Both the position numbers and the translations under genes were made by a program. A stretch of DNA of 32,368 nt. It comes from Deltaproteobacteria bacterium. Its GTDB lineage: Bacteria > Desulfobacterota > Deferrisomatia > Deferrisomatales > BM512. The notes below the pieces were generated by a model. The model did not search any database. It was not told the origin of the DNA and saw nothing but the letters and a program-made list of their open reading frames with translations. The DNA is taken from positions 1 to 32,368 of the forward strand of contig PKTU01000115.1 in assembly GCA_002869005.1 (NCBI GenBank). Reading direction: 5' to 3'. This document shows positions 1 through 7,723 of this stretch, in pieces. Every line of letters starts with the position of its first letter. Position 1 is the stretch's first letter.

Positions 1-116
1 AGATCTTCGACGATTCCGCGCTAAAGGCGCTGATCAGGGCCACCCCTCTACCTTCCATCCCTTCCGACATGCCGGAAGACATACTGGAGGTCGGCTTTCG
101 CTTCAACAAGGACTAA
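1..116 (+). CDS. TonB/TolA-type protein, C-terminal end (partial)
   Basis: Only the last 37 or so codons are inside the window. The reading frame starts at base 3 and ends with TAA at 114-116. The visible peptide contains ALKALIRATPLPSIP and ends with EDILEVGFRFNKD. This matches the conserved end of TonB/TolA C-terminal domains, where an alanine-rich helix and a PLP/P loop are followed by a strand of the type LEVxxRF. Such proteins link the inner-membrane energy complex (ExbBD or TolQR) to outer-membrane partners. The TAA overlaps the next gene's ATG by one base (TAATG), so the two genes are probably translationally coupled. A role next to the Tol-Pal system would fit, but nothing to the left is visible. 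The family call rests on a short fragment. Confidence 0.6.
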   Translation, partial: IFDDSALKALIRATPLPSIPSDMPEDILEVGFRFNKD

Positions 117-811
117 TGACGATGAGACCTAAAGCCGCCAAATTAGCCGTAGCTTTTTTAACCGCACTCCTCTTCGGCTGCGCCACGGCGCCGCCACCCC
201 CCGGCAGTTACCGCATAGACGGGAAGATCTACCACCCACTCACCGCCTCCTCCGGCTTCAGCGAGACTGGCTACGCCTCTTGGTACGGCTCGAAATTTCA
301 CGGCAGAAAAACAGCCAGCGGCGAGCGCTATGATATGTATGGCCGCACCGCCGCCCACAAGACCCTGCCGTTGGGGACGATGGTGGAGATAACGAGGCTG
401 GACAACGGCAGGAGGGTCACTGCCAGGGTCAACGACCGTGGTCCCTTCGTCGAGGGGCGCATCGTAGACCTCACCTACTCCTTGGCCGAGGAGCTTGGGA
501 TGGTGGAAGATGGCACAGCGAGGGTCAGGCTCGTCGCGCTCGACAGCGGCGGCAAGGAGGTCACCCGCCCTGTAACCGGAGCGTTGACCTGGCAGGTGGG
601 TGCCTTCGCCGATGAATCAAACGCAAGACGCCTGTCAAGCGACCTGGAACGAAAATTCGACGATGTGAGAATTGCCGTAGTCAGCGTCAAAGGAAAAAGA
701 TTTCACCGCGTTTACGTTGGGAGGTATAATTCAACGGATGACGCAGATACCGCATATGCCAGACTCCTGGCAATGGGGCTGCCCGTAATACCGGCTAGAA
801 TTGCCAGATAA
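116..811 (+). CDS. rlpA: RlpA family septal-ring lytic transglycosylase lipoprotein with SPOR domain
   Basis: This 231-residue protein has a lipoprotein signal with lipobox LFGC (acylated Cys22). A proline-rich spacer follows, then an RlpA double-psi beta-barrel (about 50-142) with GYASWYG, FHGRKTASGE, AAHKTLP and NDRGPF. Glu70, Asp73 and His81 occupy the positions needed for glycan-strand cleavage in Pseudomonas RlpA. The C-terminus (about 157-231) is a SPOR domain, which binds denuded septal peptidoglycan. RlpA cleaves naked glycan strands during daughter-cell separation, anchored to the outer membrane. The ATG at 116 overlaps the previous stop and has AAGGA just upstream; an in-frame ATG at 122 is the alternative. 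mscS follows after 24 bases with its own ribosome site, so the two may share a transcript. The family call is secure; enzymatic activity is inferred from the retained residues. Confidence 0.93.
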   Translation: MTMRPKAAKLAVAFLTALLFGCATAPPPPGSYRIDGKIYHPLTASSGFSETGYASWYGSKFHGRKTASGERYDMYGRTAAHKTLPLGTMVEITRLDNGRRVTARVNDRGPFVEGRIVDLTYSLAEELGMVEDGTARVRLVALDSGGKEVTRPVTGALTWQVGAFADESNARRLSSDLERKFDDVRIAVVSVKGKRFHRVYVGRYNSTDDADTAYARLLAMGLPVIPARIAR

Positions 812-835
812 AAACACTTTGGGAGGGCACTAACG

Positions 836-1660
836 ATGAATTTCAACACTCAAGAACTAGGCGACAAAATAATCGAATTTCTCACCACCTACGGGATGAA
901 CGCGCTAGGGGCCATCATCATCCTTATCCTTGGTATCTTCTTTTCGAGGCTTGCAAAGAAGATGACAAAGAGGGTTATGGACAAGGCCAAGATGGACCCG
1001 GCGCTGACGGGCTTCGTATCCAACCTCATCAAATACGCGATTTTAGCCTTTGCGGTGGTGGCCTCCCTCGCCAAATTCGGCATACAGACCACCTCCTTCG
1101 TAGCGATCCTCGGCGCCGCCGGCTTGGCTGTAGGCCTGGCGCTACAAGGCTCGCTCTCCAACTTCGCGGCGGGCGTGCTCATACTGATCTTCCGCCCCTT
1201 CACCCTAGGCGACTTCGTTACGGCGGGTGGAAACAGCGGCACGGTCGAGGAGATCGGCATCTTCTCAACCAAGATAGTCACCCCCGACAATAAGCTCATC
1301 ATCATCCCCAACTCTCAGGTCACCGATAACCCCATCGTCAATGTCACCGCCAAGCCCAAGCGCAGGGTTGACCTCATCGCCAGCATCAGCTACGGCGACG
1401 ACATGGGCAAGGCGACCGAGGTACTTGAGGCGATGCTGGCTAAAAACTCATACGTACTTGACGACCCCGCTCCGGTGGTCAGGGTGGTGGAGCTTGCGGA
1501 CTCCTCTGTAAATCTGGTTGTCAGGCCCTGGGTCAACACCGACGACTACTGGGAAGCATACTTCTCGCTCACCAGAGCGATCAAAGAGGAGCTTGAGGGC
1601 GCGGGGCTCTCCATCCCCTTCCCGCAGCGCGATGTTCATCTTTTCAACGAGAAAGAATAG
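836..1660 (+). CDS. mscS: Small-conductance mechanosensitive channel, MscS family
   Basis: At 274 residues it is the size of a minimal MscS. Hydrophobic segments lie at about 22-38, 63-80 and 86-118. The third is the glycine/alanine-rich pore helix with the family signature GLALQGSLSNFAAG, followed by RPFTLGDFV. The cytoplasmic beta domain has IPNSQVTDNPIVN, and the alpha/beta vestibule completes the protein. MscS channels open under membrane tension and release solutes on hypo-osmotic downshift. The ATG is preceded by GGGAGG at 821-826, nine bases away. The gene ends before a strong bidirectional hairpin and faces a compatible-solute gene pair on the other strand, an apt neighbour for an osmotic release valve. 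No family hallmark is missing. Confidence 0.95.
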   Translation: MNFNTQELGDKIIEFLTTYGMNALGAIIILILGIFFSRLAKKMTKRVMDKAKMDPALTGFVSNLIKYAILAFAVVASLAKFGIQTTSFVAILGAAGLAVGLALQGSLSNFAAGVLILIFRPFTLGDFVTAGGNSGTVEEIGIFSTKIVTPDNKLIIIPNSQVTDNPIVNVTAKPKRRVDLIASISYGDDMGKATEVLEAMLAKNSYVLDDPAPVVRVVELADSSVNLVVRPWVNTDDYWEAYFSLTRAIKEELEGAGLSIPFPQRDVHLFNEKE

Positions 1661-1689
1661 GCAGCGCTCGAAGCTACATTGCAAAACAA

Positions 1690-1720
1690 AAAAGGAGGCT
1701 CCAAAAAGGAGCCTCCTTTT
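1690..1720. terminator. Bidirectional intrinsic terminator between mscS and gpgS
   Basis: A perfect 13-base inverted repeat (AAAAGGAGGCTCC at 1690-1702, complement at 1708-1720) flanks a five-base AAAAA loop. On the plus strand the stem ends in TTTT. On the minus strand it runs into TTTTTTGTTTTGC. It lies 30 bases after the mscS stop and 20 bases after the gpgS stop on the other strand, so it can end both converging transcripts. It is the clearest terminator in the window and marks the end of the long minus-strand gene run. Confidence 0.93.
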
Positions 1721-1739
1721 CTCATATCGGCATCCAGGC

Positions 1740-2948
1740 TCAGGAGTTGTCCTCTTCGACCGCCGCCTTGAGCGCATCCAAAACTCCGGGTACTGCGGCG
1801 ATGACGCGGTTCCACTCCGGTATATGCGGTGTCCCCAGGGAGGAGACGGCAAAGGAGTCTCCGGCCTCCTGTAGCTGGTCTGCAAAAGCTTCGGCGAGCA
1901 TATCCTCGCGGTGCAGGTCGTAGCCAAGGCCGTTTATCATCGCCAAATCCGCGTAGCGGGAGATGTGCTCCTGCGCCTTTCTCAGGTAAAGCGCTCTCAA
2001 GGTATTGAAGAAGGGCTCGTCCAGCACCACCCCTTCAAGAGAGAGGGCGGTAAAGAGTGCCAGCGCGACTTCACGGCACATCCGCATCAGCCCCCGTGAG
2101 GGTTCGCCAATCGATGGCTCTTGGTGCTTGTGTTCATAGTAAATCTCAAGGTCAACCTGGCAGACGCCGTTGGAAGAGGCGTTCCGGTAGACCTCCGCGA
2201 GAGTCCCCACCTCAAGGCCCCAGTCGCCGGGAGTTTTGTTGACGCGGGCTAGGCTGGTGGTCATCGCGAATTCACCGGCGAGCGGGTACCTGAAAGAGTC
2301 CAGATACTCAAGAAATCCGCACCCTTTGACAAGCTCCTTTAGCGCGCGGATTAGGGGGGTGACGAAGATGCGTGTCACGCGCCCGTGAAGGCGGTCGGTG
2401 ACGCGGGCATAATAGCCTTTTGCGAATTGGTAATGCATCGCCGGATTGACCAGCGGATAGACCAGGCGATGGAGGAGGACAGGCTCATAGGTCTCAATGT
2501 CGCAGTCGTGAAGGGCTATAACTCTCGCTCTTGAGGCGGCGACGATGTAACCGTAAGCGAACCATGCCGCAAGGCCCTTACCCGCCTCGCCAAGCGCGAG
2601 GTTAGCCCCCTCAAGTTCCCTCTTGATTGCGGCGATTCTTGGGCCGTCGTTCCAGATAACCCTCGTCTTCTGGGGCAGCCTTGAAAAATACTCCTTGGCG
2701 TGGGAGAACTCCTCCGCCTCCGCGACGCCTAGGCTGACCACAATGCTCTCTAAATAACTCACAGTGGAAAGCTTCTCTACTATGCGCGGCAGCGCCGTCC
2801 CCTTGAGCTCCGAGTAAAGGCAGGGCAAAACGAGCGCGACTGGGCGGGTTTTGGCATAAAAACCGATTTCTTCCTGGAGGTCCGCTGCTTCGCGGTTACC
2901 CAGCGCGTGGAGGGTCGTTATCGCGCCGTTTTGAAAAAAATCACTCAT
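1740..2948 (-). CDS. gpgS: Glucosyl-3-phosphoglycerate synthase-like glycosyltransferase (GT81 type)
   Basis: This 402-residue GT-A enzyme begins at MSDFFQNG. The N-terminal nucleotide-sugar fold has ALVLPCLYSEL (38-48). The metal-binding DxD is DCD at 148-150 in ALHDCDIETY, and the acceptor/metal region has GDWGLEVG (241-248) and YEHKHQEPS. The known reaction transfers glucose from an NDP-glucose to 3-phosphoglycerate, the first step to the compatible solute glucosylglycerate. I cannot exclude mannose as donor. The frame is open upstream, but the ATG at 2948 has AAGGAG five bases away and forms an ATGA overlap with the phosphatase gene before it. That adjacent phosphatase performs the second step, as in Persephonella. 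The gene is the last before the 1690-1720 terminator. Confidence 0.85.
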   Translation of the reverse strand: MSDFFQNGAITTLHALGNREAADLQEEIGFYAKTRPVALVLPCLYSELKGTALPRIVEKLSTVSYLESIVVSLGVAEAEEFSHAKEYFSRLPQKTRVIWNDGPRIAAIKRELEGANLALGEAGKGLAAWFAYGYIVAASRARVIALHDCDIETYEPVLLHRLVYPLVNPAMHYQFAKGYYARVTDRLHGRVTRIFVTPLIRALKELVKGCGFLEYLDSFRYPLAGEFAMTTSLARVNKTPGDWGLEVGTLAEVYRNASSNGVCQVDLEIYYEHKHQEPSIGEPSRGLMRMCREVALALFTALSLEGVVLDEPFFNTLRALYLRKAQEHISRYADLAMINGLGYDLHREDMLAEAFADQLQEAGDSFAVSSLGTPHIPEWNRVIAAVPGVLDALKAAVEEDNS

Positions 2949-3721
2949 TTTTTCTCCTTGAGTCCGTCGAGCCAGAGGGAGACCTCCCGCGCCCACCGCT
3001 TGGGCCCGCGATCATCTTCATCCATCAAAACTCCTTTATCTACCGCGGCAAGCATTCCCATATCGTTGGGCGCATCCCCAAGAGCGAGGGTCGGGGTGCC
3101 GGGGGCAAAGAGGGTCTTCTTCATCCAGCGTACCGCGACCGACTTGTCGCAGCCACCCATCAGGTGCCAAAAACGCCCCCCCCTAGTCATAACGAGTCCA
3201 TATTCGGCAAAGTGCATCGACACTTCGGAGAGCTCCGCGCTGGTCGGCTCCGGCTTCCAGAGAAAGGGCTCGTCGAAGTCGCGCTCGGCGGCGAGCAGCG
3301 CCTCCTCGTGGGAGAGGCCGGTGTGCTCGATTATCTCCTCCAGCGTCATCCGCCCGAAATTAATTATCTCTCCGGGTATCTTGTCGCGAAGCGCCTCTAT
3401 AGCGGCGCGCACCCGTTCAATCGGCACGCAGAAAACCATTGCAGGTTCGCAACCCAGCTCATCGCTGAAGAGCTTTACCCCTTCCGTCAGGGTGCCAGGG
3501 AAGGCCCCCGCGCCGTTTTCGGAGATTATGGGAGCCCGGAGGGAAAGCTTTTTGAGCCAGAGCATAAGCTCCGCGCGGGTTTTGGACGAGGTCGGGACGA
3601 CCATCGCTCCCTCCCGCTCGCAGCGGGCCAAAGTTTTCTTGGCGGGGGCCCAGCTGTAGTCAGCGTGGTCTAGAAGGGTGCCGTCCATATCGGTAAAGAT
3701 CACAGCTCTCACTGAGAGCAA
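2945..3721 (-). CDS. HAD phosphatase, mannosyl-/glucosyl-3-phosphoglycerate phosphatase family
   Basis: A 258-residue HAD hydrolase of the MpgP/YedP subgroup. Motif I is FTDMDGTLL, with nucleophile Asp11 and acid/base Asp13. Motif II is PTSSKTRAE, the TSSKTRxE form typical of this subgroup, and motif IV is LGDAPNDMGML. It removes the phosphate from the sugar-phosphoglycerate made by the overlapping downstream synthase, giving free glucosyl- or mannosylglycerate. No ATG is available. The TTG at 3721 has GGAG seven bases upstream, while the alternative GTG at 3712 would have it 16 bases away, so I chose TTG. The start lies three bases after the stop of the solute-binding-protein gene, and the end overlaps gpgS by four bases, indicating one operon. 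The gene is mpgP or gpgP depending on the sugar, which sequence alone does not settle. Confidence 0.87.
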   Translation of the reverse strand: MLSVRAVIFTDMDGTLLDHADYSWAPAKKTLARCEREGAMVVPTSSKTRAELMLWLKKLSLRAPIISENGAGAFPGTLTEGVKLFSDELGCEPAMVFCVPIERVRAAIEALRDKIPGEIINFGRMTLEEIIEHTGLSHEEALLAAERDFDEPFLWKPEPTSAELSEVSMHFAEYGLVMTRGGRFWHLMGGCDKSVAVRWMKKTLFAPGTPTLALGDAPNDMGMLAAVDKGVLMDEDDRGPKRWAREVSLWLDGLKEKK

Positions 3722-3724
3722 AAC

Positions 3725-5263
3725 TCATCTCCTCTCTACATTCGCAAGGGAGGTGTACTCCCCGCCGGGGTAGGGCACAAAGTTTTCGATGCCTTCATTT
3801 AACACTAGTACGTTATCGGGCCACCAGAGGCTGACGTAGACGAGGTCACGGGCGACTTTTTCCTGAACCCGACGGTAGAGCTCAGTTCGCTCTTCGAGGT
3901 CGAACTCCACCCGGCTGGCGTCAAGCCACTCGTCAACCTCCTCACTTAAATAGCGCCCACGGTTAGCGCCCCCCGGCGGCACCGAGGAGGAGTGGAAGAT
4001 GTAATAGAGAACATCGGGGTCGCTTATGCCTACCCAGCGGAGACTCATCATCTGGAAGTTCCCCTTCTTTACGTCGCTAAAGAAGGTCCCCCACTCAAAG
4101 GAGCGCACCTCAACCCCGATGCCCACCTTTGAGAGCTGGTCCGCGATTACCCGCGCCGCCTCGTTGGCGGTCTTATCGGTGGAGGTCTTGTAGGATAACG
4201 TCACCCTCTTAAGGGGACCCTCTCCATCGGGGTCTTTTAGCCCCGCCTCATCGAGCAGCTTCTTTGAAAGCTCAGGGTCGTAAAGATAACCGGGAGCGCC
4301 ATCGGTATGCGCCCAGTGCTCCGGCGGAAAGAAGGAGTCGGCGGGGCGCGCCTGCCCCTGCATGACGTAAGCGATGAGGGTCTCACGGTCAATGGCATGA
4401 GCGATAGCGCGGCGCACTCTGATGTCTGAGAGGAGCGGGTCCTCAAGGTTAAAGCCAAGGTACTGATACGAAGCGCCCGGCGCGCGCATAGTCCTAATCC
4501 CCGCCTCGCGGTCAAGGAATTTCAGCGAATAGGGGGGCACCGCGTTTTGAAGGAGGTCTAGACCACCTGAGCGAATCTCCAGGAGCCTTGTGGTCGCGTT
4601 GGTGAGGATGCGAAAGCGCACACGCTCCAACTTTGGAGCGCCGCCAAAGTAGCCGCTGTAAGCCGCAAGGAGAATCTCCTCCCCCGCTTTGAACTTTTCG
4701 AGACGGTATGGCCCGGTGCCGACAAGACCTTCGCCGAGCAACTTCGTTCCTGCCGACTCCGAGGGAAGGATGCCCAACCTCAGCTGAAAGGGGAAGGAGA
4801 CGAAGGGGCTCTTGAGCTTGAAGAGAACCGTGCCGGAATCGATCGCCTCCACCGACTCAAGCGTCTTCAAAGACCCGGAGATCGGGCAGCCGTTCTCCGG
4901 GTCCATGGCGAAGTGGTAGGTGGCGACGACATCCTCTGCGTCGAGGGCGCTGCCATCGTGGAAGGTCACCCCGTCTCGCAGGGTGAGCTTATGGGTAAGC
5001 GGATCCGGGTGCTCCCACTCTTGGGCAAGGTCCTTCACCACGGCGCCGGAGAGGTCCATCTTGAGGAGACCGTTGAAGATGAGGGGAACTATTCGCACGC
5101 CGTAGGCGTCGGAAGCATAGCGGGGGTCAAGGCTTGCCGGGTTGCCCTCAAGCCCTACGACGAGGGTGTCCGGTGGGCGCTCTTTGCCGCCCTCGCACGC
5201 GCAGACGGTAAGTAGAGTGAAAAGTGTGACGATAAGGTAAAGAAACCGCCGGAGTTTTGACAT
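3725..5263 (-). CDS. ABC transporter family 5 solute-binding lipoprotein (DppA/OppA type), orphan
   Basis: A 512-residue extracytoplasmic binding protein. The signal sequence ends in lipobox VCAC with lipidated Cys23. The body has the family 5 (SBP_bac_5) layout: LVVGLEGNPASLDPRYASD near the start, RDGVTFHDGSALDAEDV, TGPYRLEKF, then VRRAIAHAIDR and ISDPDVLYYIFHS further on. These proteins capture peptides, opines, nickel complexes or sugars for an ABC importer. No permease or ATPase gene is next to it, so it is an orphan here. It sits three bases before the sugar-phosphoglycerate phosphatase and 62 bases after a universal stress gene. The ATG at 5263 has no clear Shine-Dalgarno site. The ligand cannot be predicted from sequence. 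Confidence 0.88.
   Translation of the reverse strand: MSKLRRFLYLIVTLFTLLTVCACEGGKERPPDTLVVGLEGNPASLDPRYASDAYGVRIVPLIFNGLLKMDLSGAVVKDLAQEWEHPDPLTHKLTLRDGVTFHDGSALDAEDVVATYHFAMDPENGCPISGSLKTLESVEAIDSGTVLFKLKSPFVSFPFQLRLGILPSESAGTKLLGEGLVGTGPYRLEKFKAGEEILLAAYSGYFGGAPKLERVRFRILTNATTRLLEIRSGGLDLLQNAVPPYSLKFLDREAGIRTMRAPGASYQYLGFNLEDPLLSDIRVRRAIAHAIDRETLIAYVMQGQARPADSFFPPEHWAHTDGAPGYLYDPELSKKLLDEAGLKDPDGEGPLKRVTLSYKTSTDKTANEAARVIADQLSKVGIGVEVRSFEWGTFFSDVKKGNFQMMSLRWVGISDPDVLYYIFHSSSVPPGGANRGRYLSEEVDEWLDASRVEFDLEERTELYRRVQEKVARDLVYVSLWWPDNVLVLNEGIENFVPYPGGEYTSLANVERR
3729..3732 (-). promoter_or_regulatory. Shine-Dalgarno site that fixes the TTG start of the phosphatase gene
   Basis: On the minus strand GGAG, within AGAGGAGATGAG, lies seven bases before TTG at 3721. 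An in-frame stop just upstream of TTG rules out an earlier start. The ATG in this stretch (3728) is in another frame. The site lies inside the last codons of the preceding gene, which suggests coupled translation. Confidence 0.65.
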
Positions 5264-5325
5264 GAGTCCAATCTAGGTCAAACGCATCCGGCGGTCAATG
5301 GCAAGCAGTATAAAGGGCCACGCTA

Positions 5326-6225
5326 TTACATGTAACAGACGTCCCTGTTCAGCGGCACGAGGATCACCGTAACGGGGCTCTGCTCCGCGACCCGGTGGGA
5401 GGCTGACCCTAGCCATGCCTCCATGATGCCGTGTTTGCCGGTGGTGCCCATAACGATGCAGCCGGCATTGTTGTCCTCCTGGCAACCGAGGGTTTCCGTC
5501 ACCGTATTGCCTGCGAAAATATTCGCCTTGGCTTCGATTCCAAGGGTGCTGAGTTCACCCACCATATCGTGCATCTTAGTCATCGCCTCGGTCTCCTCAG
5601 CGGCGATCTCGTTTTTACTGTATTTTCTGAAATCGCGCTCGCTAAGGACATTCATGATGTTGACGTGTTTTACGACGCCCTTCATCCCTTTGATGAGCTC
5701 AAAGGCGCACTTGGCCGGGTCGGAGAAGTCCGTGGGCAGCACTATTCTGGCAAAGGAAGGTGGTTCCGCTATATCCACCCCCTCCTTGTGGAGGTTGGAT
5801 TTGTATATCATAACTGGGATCGCCGTACGCCTTAAAACCCCCATAGTGGTCCCCGAGAGGTATATGGCATCCGTCGCCATTGGACGCCTTCTGCCCGCTA
5901 CAATTAGGTCCACATCCTCCCGGCAGGAGACCTCCAGAATCTTCCCCTCCGGGGAGCCTATCTCTATTACATGTGACGCTTTAAGGCCCGCCTCTTTAAC
6001 CCGCTCCTCCCACTCAAGGAAGCGAAGCCTCGCCGATTCTGTAAGCTCTTCGGCGTAATCCTTGTCAAAACCCCTGAGCAGGTTGAAGGAGACCTCGTCA
6101 CGGTCGATTACAAAGAGAAAGACGATCTCCTCAAGGCCCGCTTCTTTAAGTACAAAAAGCTCCTCCACTATCTTGAGGGAGAGGTGTTCAAAATTAGTTG
6201 GAAAGAGGATCTTCTTTATCTGCAT
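5326..6225 (-). CDS. Tandem universal stress protein (two UspA domains)
   Basis: This 299-residue protein has two Usp repeats, each opening with a similar strand: KILFPTNFEHLS near residue 5 and RIVLPTDFSDPA near 160. The second repeat has a complete ATP-binding loop G-xx-G-9x-G-S (MGTTGKHGIM then LGSAS; Gly260, Gly263, Gly273, Ser274). In the first repeat the corresponding stretch, AGRRRPMATD, lacks the second glycine, so only domain two is likely to bind ATP. Usp proteins accumulate under stress and often regulate neighbouring transporters or enzymes. The ATG at 6225 is preceded by AAAGGG; a TTG two codons earlier (6231) is possible. The antiporter-like gene lies 31 bases upstream, so co-expression in a stress operon is likely. 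Confidence 0.9.
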   Translation of the reverse strand: MQIKKILFPTNFEHLSLKIVEELFVLKEAGLEEIVFLFVIDRDEVSFNLLRGFDKDYAEELTESARLRFLEWEERVKEAGLKASHVIEIGSPEGKILEVSCREDVDLIVAGRRRPMATDAIYLSGTTMGVLRRTAIPVMIYKSNLHKEGVDIAEPPSFARIVLPTDFSDPAKCAFELIKGMKGVVKHVNIMNVLSERDFRKYSKNEIAAEETEAMTKMHDMVGELSTLGIEAKANIFAGNTVTETLGCQEDNNAGCIVMGTTGKHGIMEAWLGSASHRVAEQSPVTVILVPLNRDVCYM

Positions 6226-6256
6226 GGTCAAAGCCCTTTCTATTTACAGTCCCTTA

Positions 6257-7687
6257 TTAGAGGAGGAAGACAAAGGTTATGACGAGGAACGAGGGTACGA
6301 GGAAAACCAGCGAGAATTTCAGTACGTACCCGAAGAAGCTGGGCATCGTCACTCCACCCTCCTCTGCGATTGAGCGGACCATGAAGTTCGGCGCGTTGCC
6401 TATATAGCTGTTGGCGCCCATGAAGACAGCGCCCATGGAGATCGCCTCAAGGTAAATCTCGTTATTCGCTATGAGCTCCCTCACCGCTGAAGCCTCCTCC
6501 ATTCCCGGGCTGAAGGTGCCGAGCGCAGTGTTGAAGAAGACCAGATATGTGGGCGCATTGTCTAGAAAACTAGATAGCGCTCCGGTCACCCAGAAGTAAT
6601 GAAGGGGCTCCTTCACCGAGTCTATTATGAAAGCCATCGCGCCGTGAGAGCCGGCTTTCAGAATCAAAAGCACCGGGATCATGGTGACGAAAATACCCGC
6701 GAAGAGGTACGCGACCTCCATAATGGGGAACCAGCTGAATTCGTTTTTCTCCCTCAACGCCTTCCTCGTAGTCTGGAGGGAGAGAAAGCCCATCAGGATA
6801 AGGAAGGCGTCACGAAGGAGGTCCGCCACGGGGCGGTGTATGCCGAAGATGCTCACCTCGCCGAGATGTAAAAGCCCGCTCGCCAGCACTGCGGCGATGA
6901 TGCCGCCCAAAAAGATTATGTTATGAAGCCCCTCCAACTTGAACTTCTCTTGGCCCGCTTCTGGGGGCGTGCCCTTCTCTTTTTTGTAATAGTAGCTGTC
7001 GATGACAAAAAAGACCGCCAGCAGGATTGCCGAGAGCAGCGCCATGGGCAGGAACATCTTTAAGGTCCAGAAGAACGGAACTTTGTGGAGGAAGCCGAGA
7101 AATAGAGGCGGATCCCCAAGCGGCGTCAATGCGCCGCCGATGTTGCAGACGAGAAAGATGAAGAAGACTACCTGATAGGTCTGCTTCTCCCTCCACTTGT
7201 TCGCCTTGAGGAAGGGGCGGATAAGGAGCATAGCCGCTCCGGTCGTTCCCACCCATGAGGCGATGGCGGTGCCGATAAGGAGCATCAGCGTATTTACGAG
7301 CGGCGAGCCTGAGAGGCTGCCGGAGACGACGATCCCCCCCGCCACCGTGTAAAGCGCCCAAAGCAGGATGATAAAGGGGATATAATCGGCGAGATAAATA
7401 TGGACGATCTCGTAGAGCGCCTGCCCCTTGTATGCGAAGAGGAAGGGCACCGCCAAGCATAGCCCCCAGAACGCCGCTATCTTGCCGAAATGCTTATGCC
7501 AAAAATGGGGGGCGAAGAGGGGGAATAGCGCTATGGAGAGGAGTATCCCCACAAATGGTATTCCGGTAAAGAGCTTGAGCTCTTCTCCCAGGTTGGTGCC
7601 GTGTGCCGCCAGGGCGTCTGGCACCGCCCCGGCAAGGAGGAGCATTGTAATCAATGCCAGGGTCTTAAAAAACCTATTGCTAGCCAT
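6257..7687 (-). CDS. Na+/H+ antiporter-like membrane protein (ArsB/NhaD ion-transporter superfamily)
   Basis: This 476-residue polytopic membrane protein has roughly 11-12 hydrophobic segments after a signal-like N-terminus. Two half-signatures of the IT superfamily appear: NIGGALTPLGDPPLFLGFL in the first half, and SSFLDNAPTYLVFFN plus GANSYIGNAPNFMV in the second. These Asp/Asn-containing re-entrant motifs are typical of NhaD-type antiporters and relatives. The expected role is exchange of Na+ for H+ across the inner membrane; organic-acid or arsenite transport cannot be excluded. The ATG at 7687 has GGGAG eight bases upstream. It lies 36 bases after ftsY and 31 bases before the stress gene. 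I do not assign nhaD because close relatives are named inconsistently. Confidence 0.85.
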   Translation of the reverse strand: MASNRFFKTLALITMLLLAGAVPDALAAHGTNLGEELKLFTGIPFVGILLSIALFPLFAPHFWHKHFGKIAAFWGLCLAVPFLFAYKGQALYEIVHIYLADYIPFIILLWALYTVAGGIVVSGSLSGSPLVNTLMLLIGTAIASWVGTTGAAMLLIRPFLKANKWREKQTYQVVFFIFLVCNIGGALTPLGDPPLFLGFLHKVPFFWTLKMFLPMALLSAILLAVFFVIDSYYYKKEKGTPPEAGQEKFKLEGLHNIIFLGGIIAAVLASGLLHLGEVSIFGIHRPVADLLRDAFLILMGFLSLQTTRKALREKNEFSWFPIMEVAYLFAGIFVTMIPVLLILKAGSHGAMAFIIDSVKEPLHYFWVTGALSSFLDNAPTYLVFFNTALGTFSPGMEEASAVRELIANNEIYLEAISMGAVFMGANSYIGNAPNFMVRSIAEEGGVTMPSFFGYVLKFSLVFLVPSFLVITFVFLL

Positions 7688-7723
7688 TAAAACAACTCCC
7701 TGAAAAGAGACTTCAATGTTGCT

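Noticed and set aside
2907-3659. A 250-codon open frame on the plus strand opposite the phosphatase gene
   Set aside because: It lies antisense to a gene with full HAD motifs, is rich in Ser/Arg/Pro and has no recognisable domain; it is a shadow frame of GC-rich coding sequence.
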